Source: Acidobacteriota bacterium
Lineage (GTDB): Bacteria > Acidobacteriota > Blastocatellia > Pyrinomonadales > Pyrinomonadaceae
Assembly: GCA_023415725.1 (NCBI GenBank)
Contig: JAEZJR010000125.1
Span: 1-5,799, forward strand
Direction of reading: 5' to 3'
DNA length: 5,799 nt
The translations under genes were made by a program, and so were the position numbers. Shown piece after piece: positions 1 to 4,319 of the stretch (positions are counted from its first letter, which is position 1; each line of letters starts with the position of its first letter). The notes beneath the pieces were generated by a model. That model did not search any database and was not told the origin of the DNA. It was given only the letters and a program-made list of their open reading frames with translations.

Positions 1-212
1 GCTTCGTTGAAATGTCTTCCAAAGAGGAAGGCCAGAACGCGATCGCCGAATTCGATGGTAAGGAAGTCAACGGACGTACCCTCAAGGTAAATGAGGCGAA
101 GCCGCAGGAACGCCGCAGCAATGGCGGTGGTGGTGGCTACGGCGGTGGCGGTTACGGCGGCGGTGGCGGCCGTGGCAACAAGGATTTCGGCGGAAGCCGC
201 AATCGTTGGTGA
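1..212 (+). CDS. RRM-domain RNA-binding protein, Gly-rich tail (5' end outside window)
   Basis: This is the 3' end of a small RNA-binding protein; complete codons begin at base 3 and the stop is TGA at 210-212. The first visible residues, FVEM, match the end of an RNP1 motif (usually GFGFVEM). They are followed by the alpha2/beta4 part of an RRM fold, with AIAEFDGKEVNGRTLKVNEA matching the family pattern of alanine helix, D/N-G, GR-L-VNEA. A short basic linker (KPQERRS) leads into a tail of Gly runs broken by Tyr and Arg, ending in GGSRNRW. Bacterial RRM proteins of this shape (cyanobacterial Rbp-like, about 80-120 residues) bind single-stranded RNA in the cytoplasm and are often cold-induced; that role is known for the family and not shown here. 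The N-terminal half with RNP2 is missing because the window starts inside the gene. The ATG at base 12 is internal to the RRM, not the start. A strong terminator follows 26 bp after the stop. Confidence 0.88.
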   Translation, partial: FVEMSSKEEGQNAIAEFDGKEVNGRTLKVNEAKPQERRSNGGGGGYGGGGYGGGGGRGNKDFGGSRNRW

Positions 213-238
213 GCCCGTCGTCCGACGACACAAGAACG

Positions 239-269
239 AAGGCCCTCGGAATTTTCCGAGGGCCTTTTT
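239..269 (+). terminator. Rho-independent terminator between convergent genes
   Basis: A perfect 12-bp stem (239-250 with 255-266, core GGCCCTCGGA/TCCGAGGGCC) encloses the loop ATTT, and a T-run at 265-269 follows. It lies just after the RRM gene on the plus strand. It also ends only 2 bp beyond the stop codon (272-274) of the convergent minus-strand gene. On the minus strand the hairpin is followed by TTCGTTCTTG, a poor U-tract, so termination should be strongest for the plus-strand transcript. Confidence 0.9.
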
Positions 270-271
270 GT

Positions 272-742
272 TCATTCTTTCTTCTTCGGCACCGCCGTGG
301 CCTGCCACGCCACCGCCCGCCACTCTCCGCGGCGCTTAACGAAAGTGCCCGTGTTCAGGAACTCCGAAACTTCCCGCGAACCGTCTGTCTTCGTCGTCGT
401 CCCGACAAGTTTGAACGCCACCACCGCTGCAACACCGTATTGCCGGACCTGCACATCCTCGGCCGTGTAAACGGTGACAGGGTCGCCCTCCTTTCTGGCG
501 GGGGCTGACCGCACCCCGCGCATCAACTCCGCTTTCCCGATCCGCGAACCCGCCGAACGCGTGTAGATCAGGTCATCGGCCCAGAATCGGTCATGGATGG
601 CCGCATCGTTGCGCCCAGCCCCAGCAAGGAACTCGTTCAGCAAGCGGGTCAGCTCCGCACTGTCTTTCGCTTCCTGTCCGTAGGCGGCGGCAACTGCGCA
701 GAAGACAAGCAGAAATGCGGTCACCAGGTTCTTTATTTTCAT
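272..742 (-). CDS. Exported DUF4440 / SnoaL-like (NTF2 fold) protein
   Basis: This encodes a 156-residue protein. Residues 1-22 form a signal peptide: basic MKIKNL, a hydrophobic stretch VTAFLLVFCAVAAA, then AYG before Q23. The rest fits the NTF2-like DUF4440/SnoaL pattern. An opening helix (LTRLLNEFLAGAGRNDAAIHDRF) leads to WADDLIYTRSAG and a KAELM helix. Alternating strands follow, and the protein ends in a strand carrying FVKRRGEWRAVAWQAT. This fold forms a cone with a small-molecule pocket; members are diverse and many have no known substrate, so I assign no reaction. ATG at 742 is chosen because it puts the signal peptide exactly at the N-terminus. An in-frame ATG at 805 would add 21 residues that disrupt it. 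No strong Shine-Dalgarno site precedes 742. It is convergent with the RRM gene and divergent from the gene at 955. The tail is KKKE. Confidence 0.83.
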   Translation of the reverse strand: MKIKNLVTAFLLVFCAVAAAYGQEAKDSAELTRLLNEFLAGAGRNDAAIHDRFWADDLIYTRSAGSRIGKAELMRGVRSAPARKEGDPVTVYTAEDVQVRQYGVAAVVAFKLVGTTTKTDGSREVSEFLNTGTFVKRRGEWRAVAWQATAVPKKKE

Positions 743-954
743 AGCGATCTTAAGTTTCGTTAAGGCCCGATCGTACCACATCGATACGCATATATCGGGG
801 CCCATATCGTTTGCGGTTTACACCATACGGTTGAGAACTAATTTTTTAATTTTCGATTTCGGGGCTAAGTTGTTGAAAACACTCGAATGGAACGCACTTT
901 GCCTAAAAGAGATATCTGAATCTAAACGGAGTTCTTCGAGTTTTGGGGGAAGTT
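743..954. promoter_or_regulatory. Divergent intergenic region, promoters for both flanking genes expected
   Basis: This 212-bp gap separates two divergently transcribed genes, so it should hold both promoters. For the minus-strand gene, an extended -10-like TGG-TACGAT (TACGAT lies on the minus strand at 775-770) would give a leader of roughly 20 nt, but no good -35 accompanies it. For the plus-strand gene, an A/T-rich tract at about 839-860 resembles an UP element and TTGAAA at 873-878 could serve as a -35, but no convincing -10 lies 16-18 bp downstream. A 7-bp inverted repeat, ACTCGAA (881-887) and TTCGAGT (935-941), sits in the probable leader. The Shine-Dalgarno-like GGGGGAAG (945-952) ends 2 bp before the ATG at 955 and supports that start over the upstream in-frame TTG at 943. 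No additional gene is seen. Confidence 0.4.
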
Positions 955-2841
955 ATGCGAAGAAGCAATTTTAATAAACTCATTTTTACCGCGTTCGCCG
1001 CGCTCGCGATCATGATCGGAGCGCAGGCGGACGCCTTCGGCCAGGGTAAAGGCCGAGGGGGTGGCGGTGGAAATGGAAGGGGCAACGGAGGCGGCCCTCC
1101 GGCCCAGCGTGGCGGAGGAGGAGGTGGTGGTGGCCAGCCCCAGATCCAGCGCCAAGAGCGTGGAAACCGTGGCGGCGGTGGAGGAGGATGGCAGATGCGC
1201 CAAGCCGGACCTCCGCAACGCGGGAATTGGGGCGGCGGTGGCGGCAACCGAGCCGAAAGGCAACGGCCTCAACAGCAGGATCGCGGCCAGCAGCGCCAGC
1301 AGATGATGCAGCAAATGCGCGAGCAGAATGAAGCTCGTCGGCAGCAGCGAGGAAATGAAGATAATGCCCGTCGGCAGCAGCGAATGAACGAGATGAACGC
1401 CCGACGGCAGCAGGCCGCTCAGCAGGCACAGCAGCGTCAGGCGTGGCAAGCACAACAGAACCGCGGCCAGCAGCAGAGAGCCGAACGGGCAGCACGCCAA
1501 CAGCAGATGCAGCAAATGCGCATCCAGCAGCAGAACCGAGGGCAGCAGCAGCGAGCCGAGCGTGAAGCCCGCCGAGAACAGATGCAGCAGCAACGACAGT
1601 GGCAGGGCCGTGAGAACCGGCAGGCCGAGCGTCAGCAGCGCGTCTTCCAAAGAAATATCGAGCGTCCGCAGCGCAATAACGATAGAGGTATCTGGGGCGG
1701 TGTTCGCGACAACAGGCAGATCGAACGGCGTGAGCGCTTCGAGCGTCGTGACAGGAACGATTCGCCGCAATGGATGGGGCGCAAGCGGGACGTCGAGGTG
1801 AGGGACTACGACGGCGGCGACCGGCGTGAGCGCTACGATCGCGGTGACCGGTGGAACCGTTACGATCGCGACCGTGACAACGGGGGCGTCTTCCGGAACT
1901 GGCGCGATGGCCGCAATTGGGGCGGAGGCGACAACTGGTTCGGCGGTTACAAGAACTACGGCCAGTATCGCAGTGCCCAGGTGCATCGCCGGAACGCCGA
2001 GCGTAAAGCAGGACGTTACGACGATTACTACGGCGGTTACTACTACGATGACGACCGCTATGACCGGTACAATTGGTTCCAGGATCGTGTGGTCCGCAAC
2101 GCGATCTACAACCGGATCTTCAACGATTACTCGTACACGCCGCTGTACGAAACGGTCTATTCTTATTCGGACCCGTACGGCTATTACGACGATTACGATA
2201 GCTACTACGACGTTGAGGACTACTACGGTGCGCCGATCAATTACGCGTACTACGGCATCCCGTACGATCCGTATTACGGGTACGTCCCGGCGGTGACCTA
2301 CTACGTGCCGCAATACGGGCAGGTGTATTACCAGCAGCCGTATTACTCGGGATACTATCCGTCGTACAACGATTCCGGTTATCCGTACGGCTACGCCAAC
2401 TATTACCCGTCGTATGCGAATTACGGAAACGATTACGGGTATTACGATAACGGGAACGGTTACTACGGCGATCCGTACGGTTACGGCGGGGGCAATGGGC
2501 TTGGCGACATCATCGGCGAGCTGACGGGCAACAGCTTTGTGGGTGAGCTATTAAGCGGGTTCCTCGTGCAGGGGTACGACCAGGGTTATCTGAATGGGCA
2601 GCTCATGCGCGATGCGGGGTACGGTGACCAGGATTACTACTACGATCCGTATGCTGTGAACTCCTCGTACTACGACACCTATTCGCTCAACATCGCAGAG
2701 AACCGCCGCATCTTCAGCGAGGGTTACGAAGCGGGTTACCGCGACGCGATGATGGCACGTCAGGACGAGTACATGCCGTACTACGACAGCCAGCCCGACC
2801 TGATCAGCCTGCTCGCTGGCAACCTGTTGGGGAGCATCTAA
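955..2841 (+). CDS. Exported low-complexity protein: Gly/Arg-, Gln/Arg-, Tyr-rich with C-terminal GY boxes
   Basis: This encodes a 628-residue protein of no family I recognise. Residues 1-29 form a signal peptide (MRRSNFNK, a hydrophobic core to IMIGA, then ADAFG before Q30). Residues 31-98 are Gly runs separated by Arg/Asn/Gln (RGG-like). Residues 99-240 are Gln/Arg-rich: 45 Gln in 101-220, with 11- and 25-residue repeats and probable helical or coiled-coil character. Residues 241-350 are Arg/Asp-rich with Trp-Gly patches. Residues 351-512 are Tyr/Asp/Gly/Pro-rich, with 44 Tyr in 391-510. Residues 388-551 contain no Lys or Arg. The C-terminus (514-628) has two D-(I/L)-I-x2-L-x-G-N motifs and two GY boxes. 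Lysine is nearly absent (five in all). It is likely disordered and secreted or surface-located; adhesion, matrix or envelope roles are inference only. The start is ATG 955 with GGGGGAAG upstream. It appears monocistronic, with a terminator 26 bp past the stop. Confidence 0.9.
   Translation: MRRSNFNKLIFTAFAALAIMIGAQADAFGQGKGRGGGGGNGRGNGGGPPAQRGGGGGGGGQPQIQRQERGNRGGGGGGWQMRQAGPPQRGNWGGGGGNRAERQRPQQQDRGQQRQQMMQQMREQNEARRQQRGNEDNARRQQRMNEMNARRQQAAQQAQQRQAWQAQQNRGQQQRAERAARQQQMQQMRIQQQNRGQQQRAEREARREQMQQQRQWQGRENRQAERQQRVFQRNIERPQRNNDRGIWGGVRDNRQIERRERFERRDRNDSPQWMGRKRDVEVRDYDGGDRRERYDRGDRWNRYDRDRDNGGVFRNWRDGRNWGGGDNWFGGYKNYGQYRSAQVHRRNAERKAGRYDDYYGGYYYDDDRYDRYNWFQDRVVRNAIYNRIFNDYSYTPLYETVYSYSDPYGYYDDYDSYYDVEDYYGAPINYAYYGIPYDPYYGYVPAVTYYVPQYGQVYYQQPYYSGYYPSYNDSGYPYGYANYYPSYANYGNDYGYYDNGNGYYGDPYGYGGGNGLGDIIGELTGNSFVGELLSGFLVQGYDQGYLNGQLMRDAGYGDQDYYYDPYAVNSSYYDTYSLNIAENRRIFSEGYEAGYRDAMMARQDEYMPYYDSQPDLISLLAGNLLGSI
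1333..1413 (+). repeat. Three 11-residue repeats (NxARRQQRxNE type) in the Gln/Arg region
   Basis: Residues 127-153 of the exported protein carry ARRQQ three times at an exact 11-residue spacing (A127, A138, A149). The intervening residues are RGNEDN and RMNEMN. Such a period fits a helix or coiled coil. At the DNA level the copies have diverged at several third positions (for example gctcgtcgg, gcccgtcgg and gcccgacgg), so the repeat is not a recent exact duplication. Confidence 0.75.
1453..1602 (+). repeat. 75-bp tandem duplication encoding a 25-residue Gln/Arg repeat
   Basis: Two adjacent 25-codon units cover residues 167-191 and 192-216 of the exported protein. Both begin QQNRGQQQRAER and continue with AR, then a Q/M-rich stretch. 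The second unit differs mainly in the RREQM segment replacing RQQQM and at its end. The unit boundary is at base 1528. The DNA copies are similar but not identical, indicating an in-frame duplication followed by divergence. Confidence 0.8.
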
Positions 2842-2867
2842 CAAATTGCGCGAACAATCGCGGTGCG

Positions 2868-2905
2868 AAAAGCGTTCGGTCTATGGCCGGACGCTTTTCT
2901 TTTTT
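2868..2905 (+). terminator. Rho-independent terminator of the low-complexity protein gene
   Basis: The arms AAAAGCGTTCGGT (2868-2880) and GCCGGACGCTTTT (2886-2898) form a 13-bp stem with two G-U pairs around the loop CTATG. A T-rich tail, TTTTCTTTTTT (2895-2905), follows. It begins 26 bp after the TAA at 2839-2841. Confidence 0.88.
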
Positions 2906-2918
2906 GCGGGGAAAGTGA

Positions 2919-2947
2919 TTGTATTTGCGGGCGATGGGGCGTAAGAT
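2919..2947 (+). promoter_or_regulatory. Weak sigma-70-like promoter candidate for the STAS gene
   Basis: TTGTAT (2919-2924) and TAAGAT (2942-2947) are separated by 17 bp. Each agrees only partly with TTGACA/TATAAT (3 of 6 and 4 of 6). It lies after the upstream terminator and would give a leader of about 70 nt ahead of the ATG at 3024. Position and spacing are the main support; sequence match is poor. Confidence 0.3.
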
Positions 2948-2974
2948 TAGGCACTCCCGAAAATGAAAGATTTT

Positions 2975-2990
2975 TAAGCTATCCAGCTTA
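2975..2990. repeat. Short perfect inverted repeat in the STAS gene leader
   Basis: TAAGCT (2975-2980) and AGCTTA (2985-2990) form a perfect 6-bp inverted repeat around ATCC. It lies 34-49 bp upstream of the STAS start. It could be an operator half-site pair or a small leader hairpin; no T-run follows, so it is not a terminator. Confidence 0.4.
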
Positions 2991-3009
2991 TCAAGGTAGA
3001 AATCCATCA

Positions 3010-3015
3010 GAGGAA
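3010..3015 (+). promoter_or_regulatory. Shine-Dalgarno site of the STAS gene
   Basis: GAGGAA lies 8 nt before the ATG at 3024. It is the best canonical ribosome-binding site in the window and fixes this start; the ATG is followed by SDLNIS, as expected at the first strand of a STAS domain. Confidence 0.8.
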
Positions 3016-3023
3016 CAAGAACA

Positions 3024-3392
3024 ATGAGCGACCTCAACATCTCGACACGAAACAGCGGCGACGTCACGATCGTCGATCTCTCCGGCAAGATCGCCCTCGG
3101 CGAATCGAACCGTGCCCTGCATGAAGCGATCAAGAAGATGATCGATGACGGGAACAAGAACCTACTCCTCAACCTCGCGGACGTGAAGGTTATCGATTCG
3201 AGCGGGCTGGGCGAATTGGTCGCCGGTTACGCCTCGGCCGAGCGCAACGGCGGAGCGATGAAGCTTATGAACCTTTCGGACCGGTTCATCGAGCTGATCC
3301 ACATCACGAAGCTTTACACCGTGTTCGACGTATATGACAACGAAGCGGACGCCCTCGCGAGCTTTGGTTCTGCGAGCGAAGCGGCGGCGTAA
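3024..3392 (+). CDS. STAS-domain anti-sigma-factor antagonist (SpoIIAA/RsbV-like)
   Basis: This encodes a 122-residue single-domain STAS protein. Strands TIVDLSGKIALGES and LLLNLADVKVIDSSGLGEL match the family. The DSSG loop (residues 58-61) holds the serine that a partner kinase phosphorylates in SpoIIAA/RsbV; by alignment the phospho-acceptor should be Ser59, the first Ser after Asp58. A helix (LVAGYASAERNGG), the strand AMKLMNLS and a final LIHITKLYTVFDVYDNEADALASF segment complete the fold. The Ala-rich tail (SASEAAA) is short. In the known system the unphosphorylated antagonist binds a GHKL-type anti-sigma kinase and frees a sigma factor. No kinase, phosphatase or sigma gene is in the window, so its partner must be elsewhere, and a non-sigma signalling role is possible. 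Length is normal for the family. It is flanked by an upstream terminator and its own downstream hairpin, so it is probably transcribed alone. Confidence 0.93.
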   Translation: MSDLNISTRNSGDVTIVDLSGKIALGESNRALHEAIKKMIDDGNKNLLLNLADVKVIDSSGLGELVAGYASAERNGGAMKLMNLSDRFIELIHITKLYTVFDVYDNEADALASFGSASEAAA

Positions 3393-3411
3393 ATGCATCG
3401 CATCTGACTTA

Positions 3412-3449
3412 GGCGGCACGCTCTGAAAAGAGGAGCGGCCGCCTTGTTA
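3412..3449 (+). terminator. Interrupted hairpin, probable terminator of the STAS gene
   Basis: GGCGGC (3412-3417) pairs with GCCGCC (3438-3443), and inside it GCTC (3420-3423) pairs with GAGC (3433-3436), leaving small internal bulges (AC and G) and the loop TGAAAAGAG. The sequence after the stem, TTGTTAATTT, is T-rich but not a clean U-run. It starts 19 bp after the STAS stop codon. Confidence 0.6.
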
Positions 3450-3451
3450 AT

Positions 3452-3481
3452 TTGCCCGCATGGCCTTTTGTCGAATATAAC
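3452..3481 (+). promoter_or_regulatory. Sigma-70-like promoter candidate for the zinc-ribbon gene, possibly leaderless
   Basis: TTGCCC (3452-3457) and TATAAC (3476-3481) are 18 bp apart; the -10 matches TATAAT at 5 of 6 positions. Only 9 nt separate the -10 from the ATG at 3491, so transcription starting about 7 nt beyond the -10 would begin within a few bases of the start codon. The same interval lacks any Shine-Dalgarno sequence (CTGACAACTT), as expected for a leaderless mRNA. Confidence 0.5.
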
Positions 3482-3490
3482 TGACAACTT

Positions 3491-4192
3491 ATGAAGCAGT
3501 GCCCCAAGTGCCGCACCACATACACCGACGACACGCTCAAATTCTGCCTCGCCGACGGGACACCGCTCGGGGAGGTCGGCGAAGAGGAAACGGTCGTACG
3601 GCCGGGAGGCGGCGCTGCAGTAAATAGTGCACAGCCGCCGAAGAAAAGCGGCTTCCCCGTCGTAAAAGTGCTGATCGCACTGCTGGTGCTGGGTTTTCTC
3701 GGACTCTTGGTCGCGGGTGGTGCGGGTGTGCTCTTTTACATGAATTCCGGCGGCGATCCCAAGACCGTCGTCCAAAACAGCCCGACCCCGACATCGACGC
3801 CCAGGCCTTCTGTCACGCCATCTGAAACTCCTGAAGCAGACGACGATCAGAAACGCCTGGAAGAGGAGATGGCGAACCTTGTGAAAAGGCTCGAAAAGGA
3901 GCTGCAATCGGTTGCGAACAAGTCCGGCGCGCCGCCGAGCAACGGGGACGCGACGGATGGCCGTCCGACCGCGCGCGTCAATTCGCCAGGCGACGGATTC
4001 TTAGCTCTACGCGACGAACCGGACGTTGAAAATGGAACATTGCTCGCGAAGATCCCGCACGGCGCTGTCGTGAACCTGGAGAACTGTGAAAAGCAGCAAA
4101 CCACCGTCGCCGGACGAAAGGGCCGCTGGTGCATGGTCACCTATCAGGGCGAAACCGGCTACGTCTTCGATGCGTGGCTGCAATACAGGTAA
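3491..4192 (+). CDS. Zinc-ribbon, single-TM protein with C-terminal bacterial SH3 domain
   Basis: This encodes a 233-residue membrane protein. Residues 1-26 are a zinc-ribbon-like head with C4-x2-C7 and C19; the fourth expected Cys is replaced (FCLAD, Asp22). An acidic/Gly-rich linker precedes a transmembrane helix at about 57-84. A Pro/Thr/Ser linker (about 97-115) follows, then a charged coiled-coil-like helix (DDQKRLEEEMANLVKRLEKE, 118-137). Residues 160-233 form an SH3b domain (ARVNSPGDGFLALRDEP, then a pocket strand ending GETGYVFDAWLQYR). C199 and C214 could form a disulfide. Expected topology is head in the cytoplasm, SH3 outside. Bacterial SH3 domains often bind peptidoglycan or peptides, so a cell-wall-sensing or tethering role is possible but unproven. 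The start is supported by the Cys-rich head at the very N-terminus. There is no Shine-Dalgarno site. The stop codon is the first element of the inverted-repeat region that follows. Confidence 0.87.
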   Translation: MKQCPKCRTTYTDDTLKFCLADGTPLGEVGEEETVVRPGGGAAVNSAQPPKKSGFPVVKVLIALLVLGFLGLLVAGGAGVLFYMNSGGDPKTVVQNSPTPTSTPRPSVTPSETPEADDDQKRLEEEMANLVKRLEKELQSVANKSGAPPSNGDATDGRPTARVNSPGDGFLALRDEPDVENGTLLAKIPHGAVVNLENCEKQQTTVAGRKGRWCMVTYQGETGYVFDAWLQYR

Positions 4193-4250
4193 GAGTTACG
4201 CCTTCAGTCGTGAAGACCTCAGCCACGATGAAGGATCACCGGTACCGAAT

Positions 4251-4264
4251 ATCGTGGCCACGAT
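4251..4264. promoter_or_regulatory. 14-bp perfect palindrome with extra half-site, operator candidate
   Basis: ATCGTGGCCACGAT reads identically on both strands. A third copy of the half-site, GCCACGAT, is at 4222-4229, centred about 32 bp away from the palindrome. The arrangement of a full dyad plus a spaced half-site is typical of dimeric regulator binding. It lies 56 bp upstream of the ketosynthase ATG, a suitable place for an operator, but no regulator gene is nearby. Confidence 0.45.
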
Positions 4265-4269
4265 CGCTC

Positions 4270-4285
4270 ACGCGTAAACGCGTAA
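4270..4285. repeat. Tandem 8-bp direct repeat ACGCGTAA x2
   Basis: ACGCGTAA occurs twice back to back (4270-4277 and 4278-4285). Because ACGCGT is itself palindromic, the pair can also fold as ACGCG-TAAA-CGCGT (4270-4274 with 4279-4283). That hairpin uses bases also needed by the right arm of the outer 11-bp stem, so the two pairings exclude one another. Confidence 0.65.
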
Positions 4286-4319
4286 CTCTTGCGTGTGGTA
4301 ACCTCGAAGCATACCTTTT

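Larger units (their letters stand above)
4189..4292. repeat. Nested inverted-repeat element upstream of the ketosynthase gene
   Basis: The outer arms AAGAGTTACGC (4191-4201) and GCGTAACTCTT (4280-4290) are perfect 11-bp reverse complements. As RNA they extend to 13 pairs, adding G4189-C4292 and a U-G pair. Inside lie a 5-bp hairpin CTTCA-GTCG-TGAAG (4202-4215), an 8-bp stem GCCACGAT/ATCGTGGC (4222-4229 with 4251-4258, 21-nt loop containing the palindrome CGGTACCG), a 14-bp palindrome (4251-4264) and a tandem 8-bp repeat (4270-4285). The left arm overlaps the TAA of the preceding gene. No T-run follows either end, so it is not a simple terminator. It could be a structured leader RNA, a cluster of operators or a roughly 100-bp palindromic/MITE-like repeat; no flanking target-site duplication is evident. 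Confidence 0.7.

Noticed and set aside
743..805. Longer start (ATG at 805) for the DUF4440-like protein
   Set aside because: It would place 21 extra residues before an otherwise ideal signal peptide.
889..919. ECF-sigma-like promoter GGAACGC ... TCTGA before the low-complexity gene
   Set aside because: The spacer is about 19 bp after the 7-mer, longer than the 15-17 bp usual for such promoters, and the -35 matches only its GGAAC part.
943..954. Upstream TTG start for the low-complexity protein
   Set aside because: ATG at 955 follows GGGGGAAG at good spacing and puts the basic end of the signal peptide (MRRSNFNK) first. The TTG lies before that site.
1060..1250. Gly-codon runs as a CRISPR array or DNA-level repeat array
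   Set aside because: The GGC/GGT/GGA runs vary in length and spacing, have no constant repeat-spacer pattern, and are explained as coding sequence for Gly tracts.
1826..2296. Thr-rich plus-strand frame inside the low-complexity gene
   Set aside because: It is an out-of-frame reading of the TAC/GAC/CGA-rich repeats, with no start context and no independent domain.
922..2313. 463-codon open frame on the minus strand opposite the low-complexity gene
   Set aside because: Its Val/Ile/Leu-rich product is what Tyr/Asp and Gln/Arg codons give when read antisense. It lacks a plausible start signal, and the plus-strand gene has a signal peptide, ribosome-binding site and terminator.
4191..4290. Nested repeats as a Rho-independent terminator of the zinc-ribbon gene
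   Set aside because: Neither the outer stem nor the inner stems are followed by a T-run on either strand.
4289..4317. Promoter TTGCGT-17-TACCTT just before the ketosynthase
   Set aside because: The -10 matches only 3 of 6 positions and ends 2 bp before the ATG, so transcription would start inside the gene.
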